Of a stretch of DNA of 64,000 nucleotides, positions 31,770-40,735 are shown one piece after another. The stretch is from Arsenicicoccus bolidensis DSM 15745. GTDB taxonomy: Bacteria > Actinomycetota > Actinomycetes > Actinomycetales > Dermatophilaceae. How positions within the stretch are numbered: position 1 is the stretch's first letter; every line of letters begins with the position of its first letter. A program made the position numbers and the translations under genes. Location of the stretch: assembly GCF_000426385.1 (NCBI RefSeq), contig NZ_AUFG01000015.1:1-64000 (forward strand), given 5' to 3'. A model generated the notes under the pieces. It did no database searches. It had not been told where the DNA came from and saw only the letters and a program-made list of their open reading frames with translations.

Positions 31770-33836
31770 TCAGCCGCCGGTGGTGAACAGCTCCTTGCGG
31801 AACTCCATCTGCGGGCGCTTCTCGACGACCTCGAAGCTGATGGTCTCGGTGAAGCGGCGTCCGAGCCGGTCGGTCGCCGTCACCTCGGCCCGGTGGACCC
31901 CGACCGAGAGGTTGGCCGGCAGCGGGAGGCGCCACAGGTGCGACATACGGTCCGCGATGTTGTTGCCGGGACGGGCCGCACCCGGACCGTACTTCGAGCC
32001 GCGGTAGAGCTCGTAGCCCTGGGAGCGGGGGTCACCCGAGGTGCTCTGCTGGGCATAGCGGTTGACGCTCAGCTGGCGGGTCGCGGCGTAGGGGTCGGTC
32101 CACTCGGCTCCGACGCGGTACTCCTCCCCACGGGCCTGCTGGGTGCGCTGGGCCGGCGCCTTGGCGCCCCCGTCGATCGACACCTCGACCTTGGAGCCGG
32201 TGGTGCCGTTCCAGACGTTGGCGGTCAGGTAGCTGCCACCGGCCAGGTCCTGCGGGGTCACCAGGTGCGGGTCGCCGAGGTCGTTGTAGCTGAGGGGCGG
32301 GACGAGGTCCTTGGCCGACGGCGGGTTGGCCTGGCGCCACTGGGACAGCGTCGTGAACCAGCTCCGCCAGTGCGGGGAGTTGATGCCGAGCGCCATCTGC
32401 TTCTGCTCCGGCTCGCCGGTCACCACGAAGGTCTCGCGGAACTCGTTGCCCTTCATGTCCAGGACCAGGTGACCGGGCCGGCCGCCGTCACGCTGGGTCG
32501 CCATCGGCAGGCCGTCGACGTCCAGGTCGCCGGAGTACCAGTCGCCCGAGAGCGCGCCGGCGACGATGTGCGGGAACGGCAGCGTGGAGACGCCCGCGGC
32601 CTTCTGCCAGGGGCCGTAGGAGTCACCCGCGCGCATGTTCTCCAGCGAGTGGGTGTGACCCGACAGCGACAGCGCCTTGCGACCCTCGAGGAGCTTCCAG
32701 ATCTCCTTGACGTTGTCGGTGCTGTGGATGGGGCTGGTCATGTCGGCGAAGCTCACGAGCGGGATGTGGCTGGCCAGGACGACCTGGTAGTCCTTGGGCG
32801 TGTTGGCCAGGTCGTTCTTGAGCCACTGCAGCTGCTCGTCGGTGAGGCGGCCGTTGTAGACGGGCTTGGCCGGGTCGTCGCACGAGGGGCGCTTGCCGTC
32901 AGTGTTGTCCGTGGCCTTCTTGCAGGGGAAGACCACGTTGTCGAGCCCGACGAAGTGGGTCTTGCCCACGTCGTAGGAGAAGTAGGCCGGACCCATCTGC
33001 TGACGGAAGGTGTCGAAGGAGTCCTTGTCGTCCGTGGCGTCGTAGTCCAGGTCGTGGTTGCCCGGCACGAAGCGCAGGGGCGCGTCGATCTGGCCGGCCG
33101 CCTCCTTGATGCGGGGGTAGAGACCGAGGTCGTCGCCGGCGACGTCGCCGAGGAACAGGACGCCGCACGAGCCCAGGTCACCGCGGTCGGCCAGGTGCTT
33201 GAGACCGCCGGAGCGGCCGTAGCCGATCTCGCGGCCGGAGTAGGTCTGCAGGTCCCCGGCGGCGACGCAGCGCTGCGTGTCGGCGGCCGTCGCCTTGGAC
33301 GGCGCGAGCGGGAAGTTGACCATGGACGGCAGCGGGCCGGAGGGCTCGATCCCGCCGAAACGCAGCTTCTGCTGCGTCCCCTTGGGCGCGTGGTTGTAGG
33401 CGAACTGGGCGACGTTGTTGCTGTCGACGGGGACCTGGTAGCCCGACGGCTGGGTGACGAAGACGGTCATCTTGTCCCGGACCGGGAGCTCGTAGCGACC
33501 CTGGGCGTCGGTCCGGACGACGTCGATGCCGTTGCTGACCTTGACCCCGGCGACGCCCTTGTCCTTGGCCTGCCAGGCGCTGTCCTTGTCCTTGTCCTCG
33601 AAGACGACGCCGCGCAGGACCGGCTCGCCCTCGGCGTTGGTGGTGGGCGTCCTGGCGCCGACGTCGCGGACGACCTGGACCTTGCCGACGAACCGGTCGA
33701 ACGCGGCTTTCGGCTGGGGAGCGGCCGGGGCCTGGGCGACGGCCGGCTCGTCAGCGGCGATGCTGACGGCGAGCGCGGTGGCCGGCACGAGGCCGACGAC
33801 GACTGCGAGAGCGATGGGTGTGCGGCGAGACATCAT
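31770..33836 (-). CDS. Secreted calcineurin-like metallophosphoesterase
   Basis: A 688-residue secreted protein. Residues 1-34 are a signal peptide. A carboxypeptidase-regulatory-like beta domain follows (about 50-165: GEPVLRGVVFEDKDKDSAWQ...GRYELPVRDKMTVFV), then a calcineurin-type phosphoesterase domain with FLGDVAGDDLG, PGNHDLDYD, ASHIPL and SGHTHSLE metal-binding motifs, and a C-terminal beta domain (from about 520). This three-part MetallophosN/phosphatase/MetallophosC build is a known family. The substrate (phosphoester, possibly nucleotide or lipid) is unknown. ATG 33836 is favoured: AGGAG lies six bases upstream. Confidence 0.9.
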   Translation of the reverse strand: MMSRRTPIALAVVVGLVPATALAVSIAADEPAVAQAPAAPQPKAAFDRFVGKVQVVRDVGARTPTTNAEGEPVLRGVVFEDKDKDSAWQAKDKGVAGVKVSNGIDVVRTDAQGRYELPVRDKMTVFVTQPSGYQVPVDSNNVAQFAYNHAPKGTQQKLRFGGIEPSGPLPSMVNFPLAPSKATAADTQRCVAAGDLQTYSGREIGYGRSGGLKHLADRGDLGSCGVLFLGDVAGDDLGLYPRIKEAAGQIDAPLRFVPGNHDLDYDATDDKDSFDTFRQQMGPAYFSYDVGKTHFVGLDNVVFPCKKATDNTDGKRPSCDDPAKPVYNGRLTDEQLQWLKNDLANTPKDYQVVLASHIPLVSFADMTSPIHSTDNVKEIWKLLEGRKALSLSGHTHSLENMRAGDSYGPWQKAAGVSTLPFPHIVAGALSGDWYSGDLDVDGLPMATQRDGGRPGHLVLDMKGNEFRETFVVTGEPEQKQMALGINSPHWRSWFTTLSQWRQANPPSAKDLVPPLSYNDLGDPHLVTPQDLAGGSYLTANVWNGTTGSKVEVSIDGGAKAPAQRTQQARGEEYRVGAEWTDPYAATRQLSVNRYAQQSTSGDPRSQGYELYRGSKYGPGAARPGNNIADRMSHLWRLPLPANLSVGVHRAEVTATDRLGRRFTETISFEVVEKRPQMEFRKELFTTGG

Positions 33837-33947
33837 CACGAGCTCCTCGGGGAGGGTGCTGCTGCGGGGTGAGCGCTGGTGCGCCACAGCAACGTTCACC
33901 GTCACACGTGAACCCCAGGAGGCCGTGCGATGACGACCTGACGGACG

Positions 33948-34778
33948 TCAGGCGAGGACGGCGGCCACCAGTGCGGGGAGCGCGCGGGCGGCGGTCTCCC
34001 GCCATACCTCGTCGACGGCGTCGCTCAGCTCGGTGGGCGCGGGGTTGATCTCGACGACGGGGATCCCGCGGGCGCGGGCCAGGTGCGGCAGGCCGGCCGC
34101 GGGGTGGACGAGACCCGAGGTGCCGACGACCAGCACCAGGTCGCCGTCCTCGACCGCCTCCTCCGCCCGCGACATGGGGGCGGCCGGCAGCATCTCGCCG
34201 AACCACACGACGCCGGGCCGCAGCAGCCCGCCGCAGCGGGTGCACGTCGGCGGGTCGAGGCGCTCCACGGGGGCGGGTGGCACGGGCGGCTCCTCGTATG
34301 GCGCCTCCCCGCAGTCCGCGCACCGCGTCGCGAACAGGCTGCCGTGCACGTGGGCGAGCACGGCGCTGCCCGCGCGCTCGTGCAGGTCGTCGACGTTCTG
34401 GGTGACGACGCGGACCTGCGTGGCGGTCTCGTCGGCCCAGGTCGCGAGCGCCCGGTGCCCGGCGTTGGGCTCGACGCCTCGGACGAGGGCGGCCCGCCAG
34501 CGGTACCACGCCCACACGAGCGCCGGGTCCGCCTCCCACGCCTCGGGGGTGGCCAGCTGCATCGGGTCGAACCGCGCCCACAGACCCGACTGCGCGTCGC
34601 GGAAGGTCGGGATGCCGCTCTCGGCGCTCATGCCCGCGCCCGTCAGGACCGTGACCCGCCTCGCGTCACGCGCAGCCCGCAGGATCCCCGCCGGCACGGG
34701 AACGTGCTCGTGCTCGTGCTCGTGCTCGTGCCCATCCTCGTCAGGATCGGCGTCGACGTGCTTCGGTCGATGGTCCAT
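33948..34778 (-). CDS. cobB: NAD-dependent protein deacylase, Sir2 family
   Basis: A 276-residue sirtuin that deacylates lysines using NAD. Motifs: TGAGMSAESGIPTFRD, TQNVDDLHERAG, the catalytic His in AHVHGSLF, zinc ligands CADC and CTRC, GVVWFGE and GTSGLVHPAA. ATG 34778 follows GGAGGA. The N-terminus is unusual: MDHRPKHVDADPDEDGHEHEHEHEHVPVP contains a His-Glu alternating run encoded by a hexanucleotide repeat, which could bind metal. It is divergent from the glycerophosphodiesterase gene. Confidence 0.93.
   Translation of the reverse strand: MDHRPKHVDADPDEDGHEHEHEHEHVPVPAGILRAARDARRVTVLTGAGMSAESGIPTFRDAQSGLWARFDPMQLATPEAWEADPALVWAWYRWRAALVRGVEPNAGHRALATWADETATQVRVVTQNVDDLHERAGSAVLAHVHGSLFATRCADCGEAPYEEPPVPPAPVERLDPPTCTRCGGLLRPGVVWFGEMLPAAPMSRAEEAVEDGDLVLVVGTSGLVHPAAGLPHLARARGIPVVEINPAPTELSDAVDEVWRETAARALPALVAAVLA
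34703..34730 (-). repeat. Hexanucleotide tandem repeat in sirtuin gene
   Basis: CGTGCT is repeated 4.7 times (34703-34730), encoding the alternating His-Glu run near the sirtuin N-terminus. Unit changes stay in frame. Confidence 0.9.
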
Positions 34779-34905
34779 GGCTTCATCCTCCCCCTGACGT
34801 TCAACCGGTGATGGGCGGGAGGTCATCGGCGAGACCTAGCGTCGTGCGCACCAGGCAGGACCCGTCGAGCGAGCAGCGCGCTCGCCATACCTCGCAGGAG
34901 CCCTC

Positions 34906-35976
34906 GTGAGCCTCACCCGCACCGCCGCGGCGACCCTCGCCACGCTCGCCCTGGCCGGCCTCGTCGCGCCGTCCGCCACCGCCCAGCCGTCCGCCAAGCC
35001 GAAGCCCAAGCCCGCCAAGACCTTCGACCTGCAGGCCCACCGAGGCGGGCTCGGCCTCACGACCGAGGAGTCGCCGGAGGCCTTTGCGAAGGCGCTCGAG
35101 CTGGGCGTCACCACCCTCGAGCTCGACACCCAGGTCACCCGCGACCTCAAGGTCGTCGTCACCCACGACCGTCAGGTGTCCGGCGTGAAGTGTGCGGACA
35201 CGGCACCGGTGCGGGCCGGCGACCCGCAGTTCCCGTACGTCGGCAAGTTCATCAAGGACCTGACGCTGGCCCAGGTCAAGACGCTGAACTGCGGCTATCA
35301 GCAGCTGCCCGGCCACCCCCGCCAGGAGGTGGTCTGGGGCAACCGGCTCGCCGAGCTGCGCGACGTGTTCGCCGTGGTGCGGGAGCACAAGGCCAAGAAG
35401 GTCATGATGAACATCGAGACCAAGGTCGAGGCGGGCGCGCCGGAGCAGACGATGCAGCGCAACCTCTTCGTCCGGGCGGTGCACGCCGAGATCCGGCGCT
35501 CCGGCCTGAAGAAGCAGGTCACGGTGCAGAGCTTCGACTGGGGCGCGCTCAAGCTCATGCACAGCCTCGACCGGTCGCTGCCCCTCGTGGCGCTGACCAA
35601 CCATGACTTCCTGCAGGTCGGCAAGCCGGGGGCCTCGCCGTGGCTGGGCGGCATCGACGCGGACGACTTCGGCGGCGACTTCGTGGCGGCCGCTGCGTCG
35701 ATCCCGGGGGTGACGACCCTCTCCCCCAACTACGGCTTCCCGCAGGACGGCAAGGTCGGCGAGCCCGGCTTCCGGCTGTATGCCGACCGCGCCATGACGG
35801 ACGCGGCCCATGCGCGCGGGCTCAAGGTCGTGCCGTGGACCGTCGACGACCCGGCGACGATGCAGACGCTGATCGACAACGGGGTGGACGGCTTCATCAC
35901 GAACTACCCCGACCTGGGGCGTCGCGTGATGGCGCTGAACGGGCTGCGCCTGCCACGCCCCTACCCCTCCCGCTGA
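34906..35976 (+). CDS. Secreted glycerophosphodiester phosphodiesterase
   Basis: A 356-residue secreted GDPD. Residues 1-27 are a signal peptide (cleavage after TAQ or ATA), followed by a Lys-Pro linker. The TIM-barrel catalytic motifs are AHRGG, ELDTQV and HDRQVSG, with the long insertion between strands typical of the family, then VTVQSFDWGAL and VVPWTVDDPATMQTLIDNGVDGFITNYPD at the end. It hydrolyses glycerophosphodiesters to glycerol-3-phosphate. GTG 34906 follows GCAGGAG. A long palindrome starts 21 bp after its stop. Confidence 0.93.
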   Translation: MSLTRTAAATLATLALAGLVAPSATAQPSAKPKPKPAKTFDLQAHRGGLGLTTEESPEAFAKALELGVTTLELDTQVTRDLKVVVTHDRQVSGVKCADTAPVRAGDPQFPYVGKFIKDLTLAQVKTLNCGYQQLPGHPRQEVVWGNRLAELRDVFAVVREHKAKKVMMNIETKVEAGAPEQTMQRNLFVRAVHAEIRRSGLKKQVTVQSFDWGALKLMHSLDRSLPLVALTNHDFLQVGKPGASPWLGGIDADDFGGDFVAAAASIPGVTTLSPNYGFPQDGKVGEPGFRLYADRAMTDAAHARGLKVVPWTVDDPATMQTLIDNGVDGFITNYPDLGRRVMALNGLRLPRPYPSR

Positions 35977-35996
35977 CCTCGCCGACCGCTCGCTGC

Positions 35997-36046
35997 ACAT
36001 CGGGGCTACTTCTGGTGGTCATGGCCACCAGAAGTAGCCCCGATGT
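35997..36046. repeat. Left 22-bp-arm palindrome flanking the DUF559 gene
   Basis: A perfect inverted repeat: arms 35997-36018 and 36025-36046, loop TCATGG. The core is GGGGCTACTTCTGGTGG. The same sequence recurs, with few changes, at 37154-37205 on the other side of the AbiEi/DUF559 gene. Position is 21 bp after the glycerophosphodiesterase stop, so it can serve as a terminator, but the length, perfection and duplication exceed what termination needs. Confidence 0.95.
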
Positions 36047-36173
36047 CATGGCATCGGGTGAAAAGGGTGCATCAGCGCCCCGTCGTCCACAGGGAGACGC
36101 GGATCGGACCGCGGGATCCACAGGTGCTGGCCAGCCAGGTGCGCCGCGCGGCGGCATCGATCAGGCTGCGGTC

Positions 36174-37142
36174 ATGCGCGAGCTCCCGCAGTCGGTCACC
36201 ACCCTCGTCAGACGGCGTGGGGGCATCGTGACGCGTGCCGAGCTCCTCGCGGCAGGGTTGTCGGACAACGCGATCCGTTGGCGGCGGCAGCAATGGGTCA
36301 CCGTCTTTGCCGGCATCTACGCCGTCTCCGCTGCTCCCGGCACAGACCCACGGGACCTGCCGCTCATGAGCCGTGTCTGGGCAGGCCTGCTCCATGCGGG
36401 CGAGGGCGCCCTGGTCGCCGGCAGGGCGGCCGCACGCCTGGAGGGGTTGATCGGGGAGGAGCCCCGGGTCATCGACATCTCCGTCCCCCGCAACCGGCGG
36501 GTGCGGTCGCGAGCGGGGTGGCGCTTCGTGCGCCGGCGCCCGGGGGTCCTGCTGGACCCTCGCCCGGGACACCCACCGCGGCAGCGCGTGGAGGACACCG
36601 TGCTCGACCTCTCCGCGGCGTCCACGAACGTCGACGGATGCATGTCACCTCTGCTCGACGCGGTCCAACGAGGGAGGACGACGGCAGACCTCCTCCGTCA
36701 CCGACTCACGCTGCGGACGCGACACCCCCATCGGCAGCTCCTTCACGCGCTGCTGGACGACATGGCGTCAGGGACCACGAGGCACCTGGAGCTGCGATAC
36801 GCCCGAGACGTCGAGTCTGCCCATGGCCTTCCCGTGGCTCGGCGCCAGGCCAGGCAGGACGGGACCGGCGCGATCTGCGATGTCGAGTACGACGGGTTCG
36901 ATGTCCTCGTGGAGCTGGACGGGCGCAAAGGTCATGTCGGGGACGGGCGCTTCCGAGACATGGATCGCGACAACGCTCACACGGTGCTGGGCAAGGCGAC
37001 TCTCCGCTATGGCTGGCGCCAGGTGGCGACCGTTCCGTGCACGGTGGCCGCACAGGTGGCGACAGCCCTCCAGCGTCGCGGCTGGACCGGTGAGACGGGC
37101 CGGTGCTCTCGGTGTCGCGAGGCCGCCGACGAGGCAGCATGA
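36174..37142 (+). CDS. AbiEi-antitoxin-like / DUF559 nuclease-fold protein
   Basis: A 322-residue protein with two recognisable parts. Residues 1-50 (SVTTLVRRRGGIVTRAELLAAGLSDNAIRWRRQQWVTVFAGIYAV) are the winged-helix seen in AbiEi-type type IV antitoxins. Residues about 225-310 (GAICDVEYDGFDVLVELDGRKGH...RDNAHTVLG) match DUF559, a Vsr-like PD-(D/E)xK nuclease fold with Asp...Glu-x-Asp. A CxxC pair lies near the C-terminus. No AbiEii toxin gene is adjacent. Such orphan genes are common and multicopy in actinobacteria; function unproven. ATG 36174 fits the domain start but has no clear ribosome site; the frame is open back through the left palindrome. Both sides are bracketed by near-identical palindromes. 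Confidence 0.85.
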   Translation: MRELPQSVTTLVRRRGGIVTRAELLAAGLSDNAIRWRRQQWVTVFAGIYAVSAAPGTDPRDLPLMSRVWAGLLHAGEGALVAGRAAARLEGLIGEEPRVIDISVPRNRRVRSRAGWRFVRRRPGVLLDPRPGHPPRQRVEDTVLDLSAASTNVDGCMSPLLDAVQRGRTTADLLRHRLTLRTRHPHRQLLHALLDDMASGTTRHLELRYARDVESAHGLPVARRQARQDGTGAICDVEYDGFDVLVELDGRKGHVGDGRFRDMDRDNAHTVLGKATLRYGWRQVATVPCTVAAQVATALQRRGWTGETGRCSRCREAADEAA

Positions 37143-37153
37143 GGCTTCCACCG

Positions 37154-37205
37154 AAGATCGGGGCCACTCCTGGTGGTCATAGCCACCAGAAGTAGCCCCG
37201 ATCTT
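37154..37205. repeat. Right 23-bp-arm palindrome flanking the DUF559 gene
   Basis: Arms 37154-37176 and 37183-37205 with loop TCATAG; 21 of 23 pairs match. The two mismatches are C/A in the plus-strand RNA but G/U wobbles in the minus-strand RNA, so the hairpin is better preserved for minus-strand transcripts. The right arm's core AGAAGTAGCCCCGAT is identical to that of the left palindrome (36031-36045). Confidence 0.93.
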
Positions 37206-37272
37206 TGGTGTGGGGGCGCGGGGGTGACGGGGGTCGCGGGGAGCGATGGGGTGGTGAGGGGGTGAGGGTGGG

Positions 37273-38475
37273 TCAGGTGGTGGCGGGGGCGGTCTCGGGG
37301 GCGCGCACCCACGGCACGGCCGCCAGCAGGGTGATCGCCCCCGCCATCGCGAACGCCCAGCCGTAGCCGTAGTGGTCGACGATCAGGCCCGCCAGGACCG
37401 GCCCGACGATCGTGCCGGCGTCCTGCACCATCTGGAAGCTCGCGAGCGCCTCGCCCGCCGAGCGCTCGTTGCCCACCACGTCGGCGACGGCGGCCTGCTG
37501 GGCGGGGTTGAACAGCCCGGCCCCGGCCCCCGCCAGCAGGGACACGGCGAACAGCAACCAGAGCGAGCCGGTGACCCCGACGAGCATGGTGAAGATCCCG
37601 TTGACCACGAGCCCGGCGATCACGAGGGGGCGGCGGCCCCGCAGGTCCGTCATACGGCCGGCGACGGTGAGGGCGGCGGCGTTGCCGGCGGCGAACACCG
37701 CGAGCGCGAGCCCCGCGACCGCGGGAGAGGTGCCGAGCGCGGCGACGGCGAACAACGGCAGGATCGCCACGCGCATGCCGAAGTTGGACCACCCGTTGGC
37801 GAAGCCGGCCCCGAGGATCGCGCGATAGGTCGGGTGCGCCCAGGCCTCGCGCAGCGTCATCGGCGGCAGCGGCACCGAGCCGGGCGCGGGCCGCAACGAT
37901 GCGCCGGACAGGAACACCGCGACGACGCCGGACGCGATGACGAGGGTGACGGCATACACGATGAACGGCACGCGATAGCCGAGGCCGGCCAAGGCCCCAC
38001 CGACGACCGGGCCGAGGATGTTGCCGGTCAGGAAGGCCGACGCGTAGGCCGACGAGACCCGCCCGCGCAGCGTCGGCGGCGCGAGGCGCACGATCAGCGC
38101 CGCCGCCGAGACGGTGAACATCGTCGAGCCGATGCCACCGAGCGCGCGAAAGACCAGCAGCTGCCAGTAGGTCCCCGCGAAGGCGCACGCCCCCGTCGAC
38201 ACCGCCACGATGAGCAGGCCGATGAGGTAGACGGGGCGCTCCCCGAGCCGGCCGACGAGTCGCCCACCGACGGGCGCGAACAGCAGCCGCATCAGCGCGA
38301 ACGAGCTGACGACGATCGACGCAGCCGTCACGCCCACGTCGAAGGACCGGGCATAGGCGGGGAGGACGGGCGCGATCAGGCCGAAGCCGAGCGCGATGAC
38401 CAGGGCCGCCGCGACGAGGACCCAGATCTCACGGGGGATGCGCGCCCCTGCGGGCGGCGGCGCGAGCGATGACAT
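37273..38475 (-). CDS. MFS transporter (drug-exporter type)
   Basis: A 400-residue, 12-helix major facilitator protein. Visible: GLIAPVLPAYARSFDV in helix 1, the loop 2-3 motif GGRLVGRLGERPVYL, GSTMFTVSAAALIV and, in the second half, GRMTDLRGRRPLVIAG. This arrangement is typical of DHA1-type efflux pumps; the substrate is unknown. ATG 38475 is chosen; a longer frame to 38517 lacks a ribosome site. The upstream CATACT -10-like box allows only a very short leader. It converges on the DUF559 gene across the right palindrome. Confidence 0.88.
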   Translation of the reverse strand: MSSLAPPPAGARIPREIWVLVAAALVIALGFGLIAPVLPAYARSFDVGVTAASIVVSSFALMRLLFAPVGGRLVGRLGERPVYLIGLLIVAVSTGACAFAGTYWQLLVFRALGGIGSTMFTVSAAALIVRLAPPTLRGRVSSAYASAFLTGNILGPVVGGALAGLGYRVPFIVYAVTLVIASGVVAVFLSGASLRPAPGSVPLPPMTLREAWAHPTYRAILGAGFANGWSNFGMRVAILPLFAVAALGTSPAVAGLALAVFAAGNAAALTVAGRMTDLRGRRPLVIAGLVVNGIFTMLVGVTGSLWLLFAVSLLAGAGAGLFNPAQQAAVADVVGNERSAGEALASFQMVQDAGTIVGPVLAGLIVDHYGYGWAFAMAGAITLLAAVPWVRAPETAPATT

Positions 38476-38594
38476 GGCCTGCCCAGTATGACGGTTCGGC
38501 CACAGTGCGAGTGCCACGAACGGCCCGGAGGGCGGTCACCGCGAGGCGGGGGTAATGTCCCGCCGTACCTTTCCACCGACGTAAGGGTGGTCCC

Positions 38595-40295
38595 ATGACT
38601 GCAATCGCTCCGGCCGCGGCCCTCGCCGCCAAGGACACCTTGATCAACGCGACCTGGGTGGACTACCTCCTGATCGCGCTGTACTTCCTGTTCGTCCTGG
38701 GCATCGGCTTCGCCGCGCGCCGCCAGGTCTCCAGCTCCATCGACTTCTTCCTGTCCGGCCGCTCGCTCCCCGCGTGGGTGACCGGCCTGGCCTTCATCTC
38801 GGCCAACCTCGGTGCCGTCGAGATCATGGGCATGAGCGCCACCGGCGCCGAGATGGGTATGCCGACCTTCCACTACTTCTGGATCGGCGCCATCCCGGCG
38901 ATGCTCTTCCTCGGCGTCGTGATGATGCCGTTCTACTACGGCTCCAAGGTGCGGTCGGTGCCGGAGTTCATGCTCCGCCGCTTCGGTCCCGGAGCGCACC
39001 TGGTCAACGCGATCTCGTTCGCGCTGGCGCAGCTGCTGATCGCGGGCGTCAACCTGCTCCTGCTCGCCCGCATCGTCGAGGCGCTGCTGGGCTGGCCGCA
39101 GTGGGTGTCCCTCATCGTCGCCGCCGTGATCGTGCTGTCCTACATCACCTTCGGTGGCCTGTCGGCCGCGATCTACAACGAGGTGCTGCAGTTCTTCGTG
39201 ATCGTGGCGGCGCTGCTGCCCCTGACCCTCATCGGTCTGCACCGCGTTGGCGGGTGGAACGGTTTCACCGAGAAGGTCACGGCCTCGCCCGGTGGCGGCG
39301 AGCAGCTGTCCTCCTGGCCGGGTCAGGCGCTGTCGGGCTTCGACAGCCCGATCCTGTCGGTCGTCGGCATCATCTTCGGCCTCGGCTTCGTGCTGTCCTT
39401 CGGCTACTGGACGACCAACTTCGTCGAGGTGCAGCGCGCGATGGCGTCCAACTCCATCACCGCGGCCCGCAAGACACCGATCATCGGCGCCTTCCCCAAG
39501 ATGTTCATCCCGTTCATCGTCATCCTGCCCGGCATGGTGGCGGCGGTCCTGGTCGGCGAGATCAAGACCCTCAAGGGTGGCGGCGAGACGACGGCGACCT
39601 ACAACGACGCGCTGCTCCTGCTGATGCGCGACGTGCTCCCCAACGGTCTGCTCGGCCTGGCGATCGCGGGTCTGCTCGCGGCGTTCATGGCCGGCATGGC
39701 CGCCAACATCTCGGCCTTCAACACGGTGTTCAGCTACGACCTGTGGCAGGAGTACGCCGTCAAGGACAAGCCGGACGAGTACTACCTGCGCGTCGGCCGT
39801 CTGGCCACCGTCGCGGCGACCGTCATCGCGGTGTTCACCGCCAGCATCGCGGGCCAGTTCGGCAACGTCATGGAGTACCTCCAGACGCTGTTCGGCTTCT
39901 TCAACGCCCCGCTGTTCGCGACGTTCATCCTCGGCATGTTCTGGAAGCGCATGTCCGCGACCGCCGGCTGGGCGGGCCTCGTGGCCGGCACCGTCTCGGC
40001 GATCGGCCTCTGGTACGCCTCGAAGTTCGGTGGTGCCTTCGAGATGGCGGGGCAGGGCCTGGCCTTCCTCGCGGCCTCGACGGCGTTCGTCGTCGACATC
40101 GTCGTGAGCGTCGTCGTCACGATGTTTACCAAGCCCAAGCCGCGGGAGTCCCTCGTCGGCCTGGTCTACTCCGAGACGCCGAAGGAGAGCCTGACCGACG
40201 CGGACGCGGCGTCGCTGCCGCTCCTGGCGCGCCCGGTGCCGCTGGCCGGCCTGGCTCTCGTCCTCGTCATCATCCTCAACACGATCTTCGCCTGA
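38595..40295 (+). CDS. Sodium:solute symporter (SSS family)
   Basis: A 566-residue SSS-family cotransporter with 13-14 helices. DYLLIALYFLFVLGIGFAARRQVSSSIDFFLSGRSLPAWVTGLAFISANLGAVEIMGMSATGAEMG is the conserved N-terminal core, GYWTTNFVEVQRAMASNSITAARKTPIIGAFPKMF the sodium-site region. It belongs to the sugar/unknown-substrate SGLT-like group. TAATGT (38553-38558) is a -10 candidate, and a small hairpin (CCACC...GGTGG, 38573-38590) overlaps the ribosome site. The next gene, 10 bp on, encodes a small membrane partner. Confidence 0.93.
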   Translation: MTAIAPAAALAAKDTLINATWVDYLLIALYFLFVLGIGFAARRQVSSSIDFFLSGRSLPAWVTGLAFISANLGAVEIMGMSATGAEMGMPTFHYFWIGAIPAMLFLGVVMMPFYYGSKVRSVPEFMLRRFGPGAHLVNAISFALAQLLIAGVNLLLLARIVEALLGWPQWVSLIVAAVIVLSYITFGGLSAAIYNEVLQFFVIVAALLPLTLIGLHRVGGWNGFTEKVTASPGGGEQLSSWPGQALSGFDSPILSVVGIIFGLGFVLSFGYWTTNFVEVQRAMASNSITAARKTPIIGAFPKMFIPFIVILPGMVAAVLVGEIKTLKGGGETTATYNDALLLLMRDVLPNGLLGLAIAGLLAAFMAGMAANISAFNTVFSYDLWQEYAVKDKPDEYYLRVGRLATVAATVIAVFTASIAGQFGNVMEYLQTLFGFFNAPLFATFILGMFWKRMSATAGWAGLVAGTVSAIGLWYASKFGGAFEMAGQGLAFLAASTAFVVDIVVSVVVTMFTKPKPRESLVGLVYSETPKESLTDADAASLPLLARPVPLAGLALVLVIILNTIFA

Positions 40296-40305
40296 GGAGG
40301 CACCG

Positions 40306-40614
40306 ATGAGCTCCAGCACCAGCACCTCAGCCGCTCGCCCGGGCAAGGGAAAGCACAAGGCGGGCGCGTTCGACATCCGCAACTTCATCGGCTACCTGCT
40401 CGGCCTCTACGGCCTGGTCCTCACCCTGATGGGACTCTTCGGGGACAAGGAGCTCGACAAGACCGGTGGCGTCAACGCTAACCTGTGGACGGGCCTGGCC
40501 CTGCTGGTCGTCGCCTGCTGCTTCATGGCGTGGGCGCGGCTGCGGCCGATCGTGGTCCCGGACTACGTCGACACCGACGACGCCGAGGACACCGGTCGCC
40601 CGGCGGGTCACTGA
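40306..40614 (+). CDS. Small membrane protein paired with the symporter
   Basis: A 102-residue protein with a basic N-terminus (RPGKGKHKAGAFDIRNFIGYLLGLYGLVLTLMGLFG), two membrane helices and an acidic cytoplasmic end (DYVDTDDAEDT). It has GAGGAG before ATG 40306 and lies 10 bp after the symporter stop, so it is co-transcribed. Similar small proteins follow SSS transporters in other actinobacteria, suggesting an accessory subunit (inferred). Confidence 0.8.
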   Translation: MSSSTSTSAARPGKGKHKAGAFDIRNFIGYLLGLYGLVLTLMGLFGDKELDKTGGVNANLWTGLALLVVACCFMAWARLRPIVVPDYVDTDDAEDTGRPAGH

Positions 40615-40668
40615 CGCCGGGCTGACACCGGATCCTGCACCCAGTCTCACGCTCGAGCCCGTATGACG

Positions 40669-40703
40669 AAGGGCCGGTCACCGCATCACGGTGACCGGCC
40701 CTT
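40669..40703. terminator. 15-bp perfect bidirectional hairpin
   Basis: AAGGGCCGGTCACCG (40669-40683) pairs perfectly with 40689-40703 around CATCA, between convergent genes. The ends supply A/T tracts for both directions (AA... ...TT). GTATGACG (40661-40668) abuts it. Confidence 0.85.
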
Positions 40704-40735
40704 CCCGCGCCTGGGGTAGGAACATCGGCCCGGGG

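Noticed and set aside
35997-37205. The two palindromes as a CRISPR array
   Set aside because: Only two copies occur, separated by more than 1 kb of coding sequence, with no spacers or cas genes.
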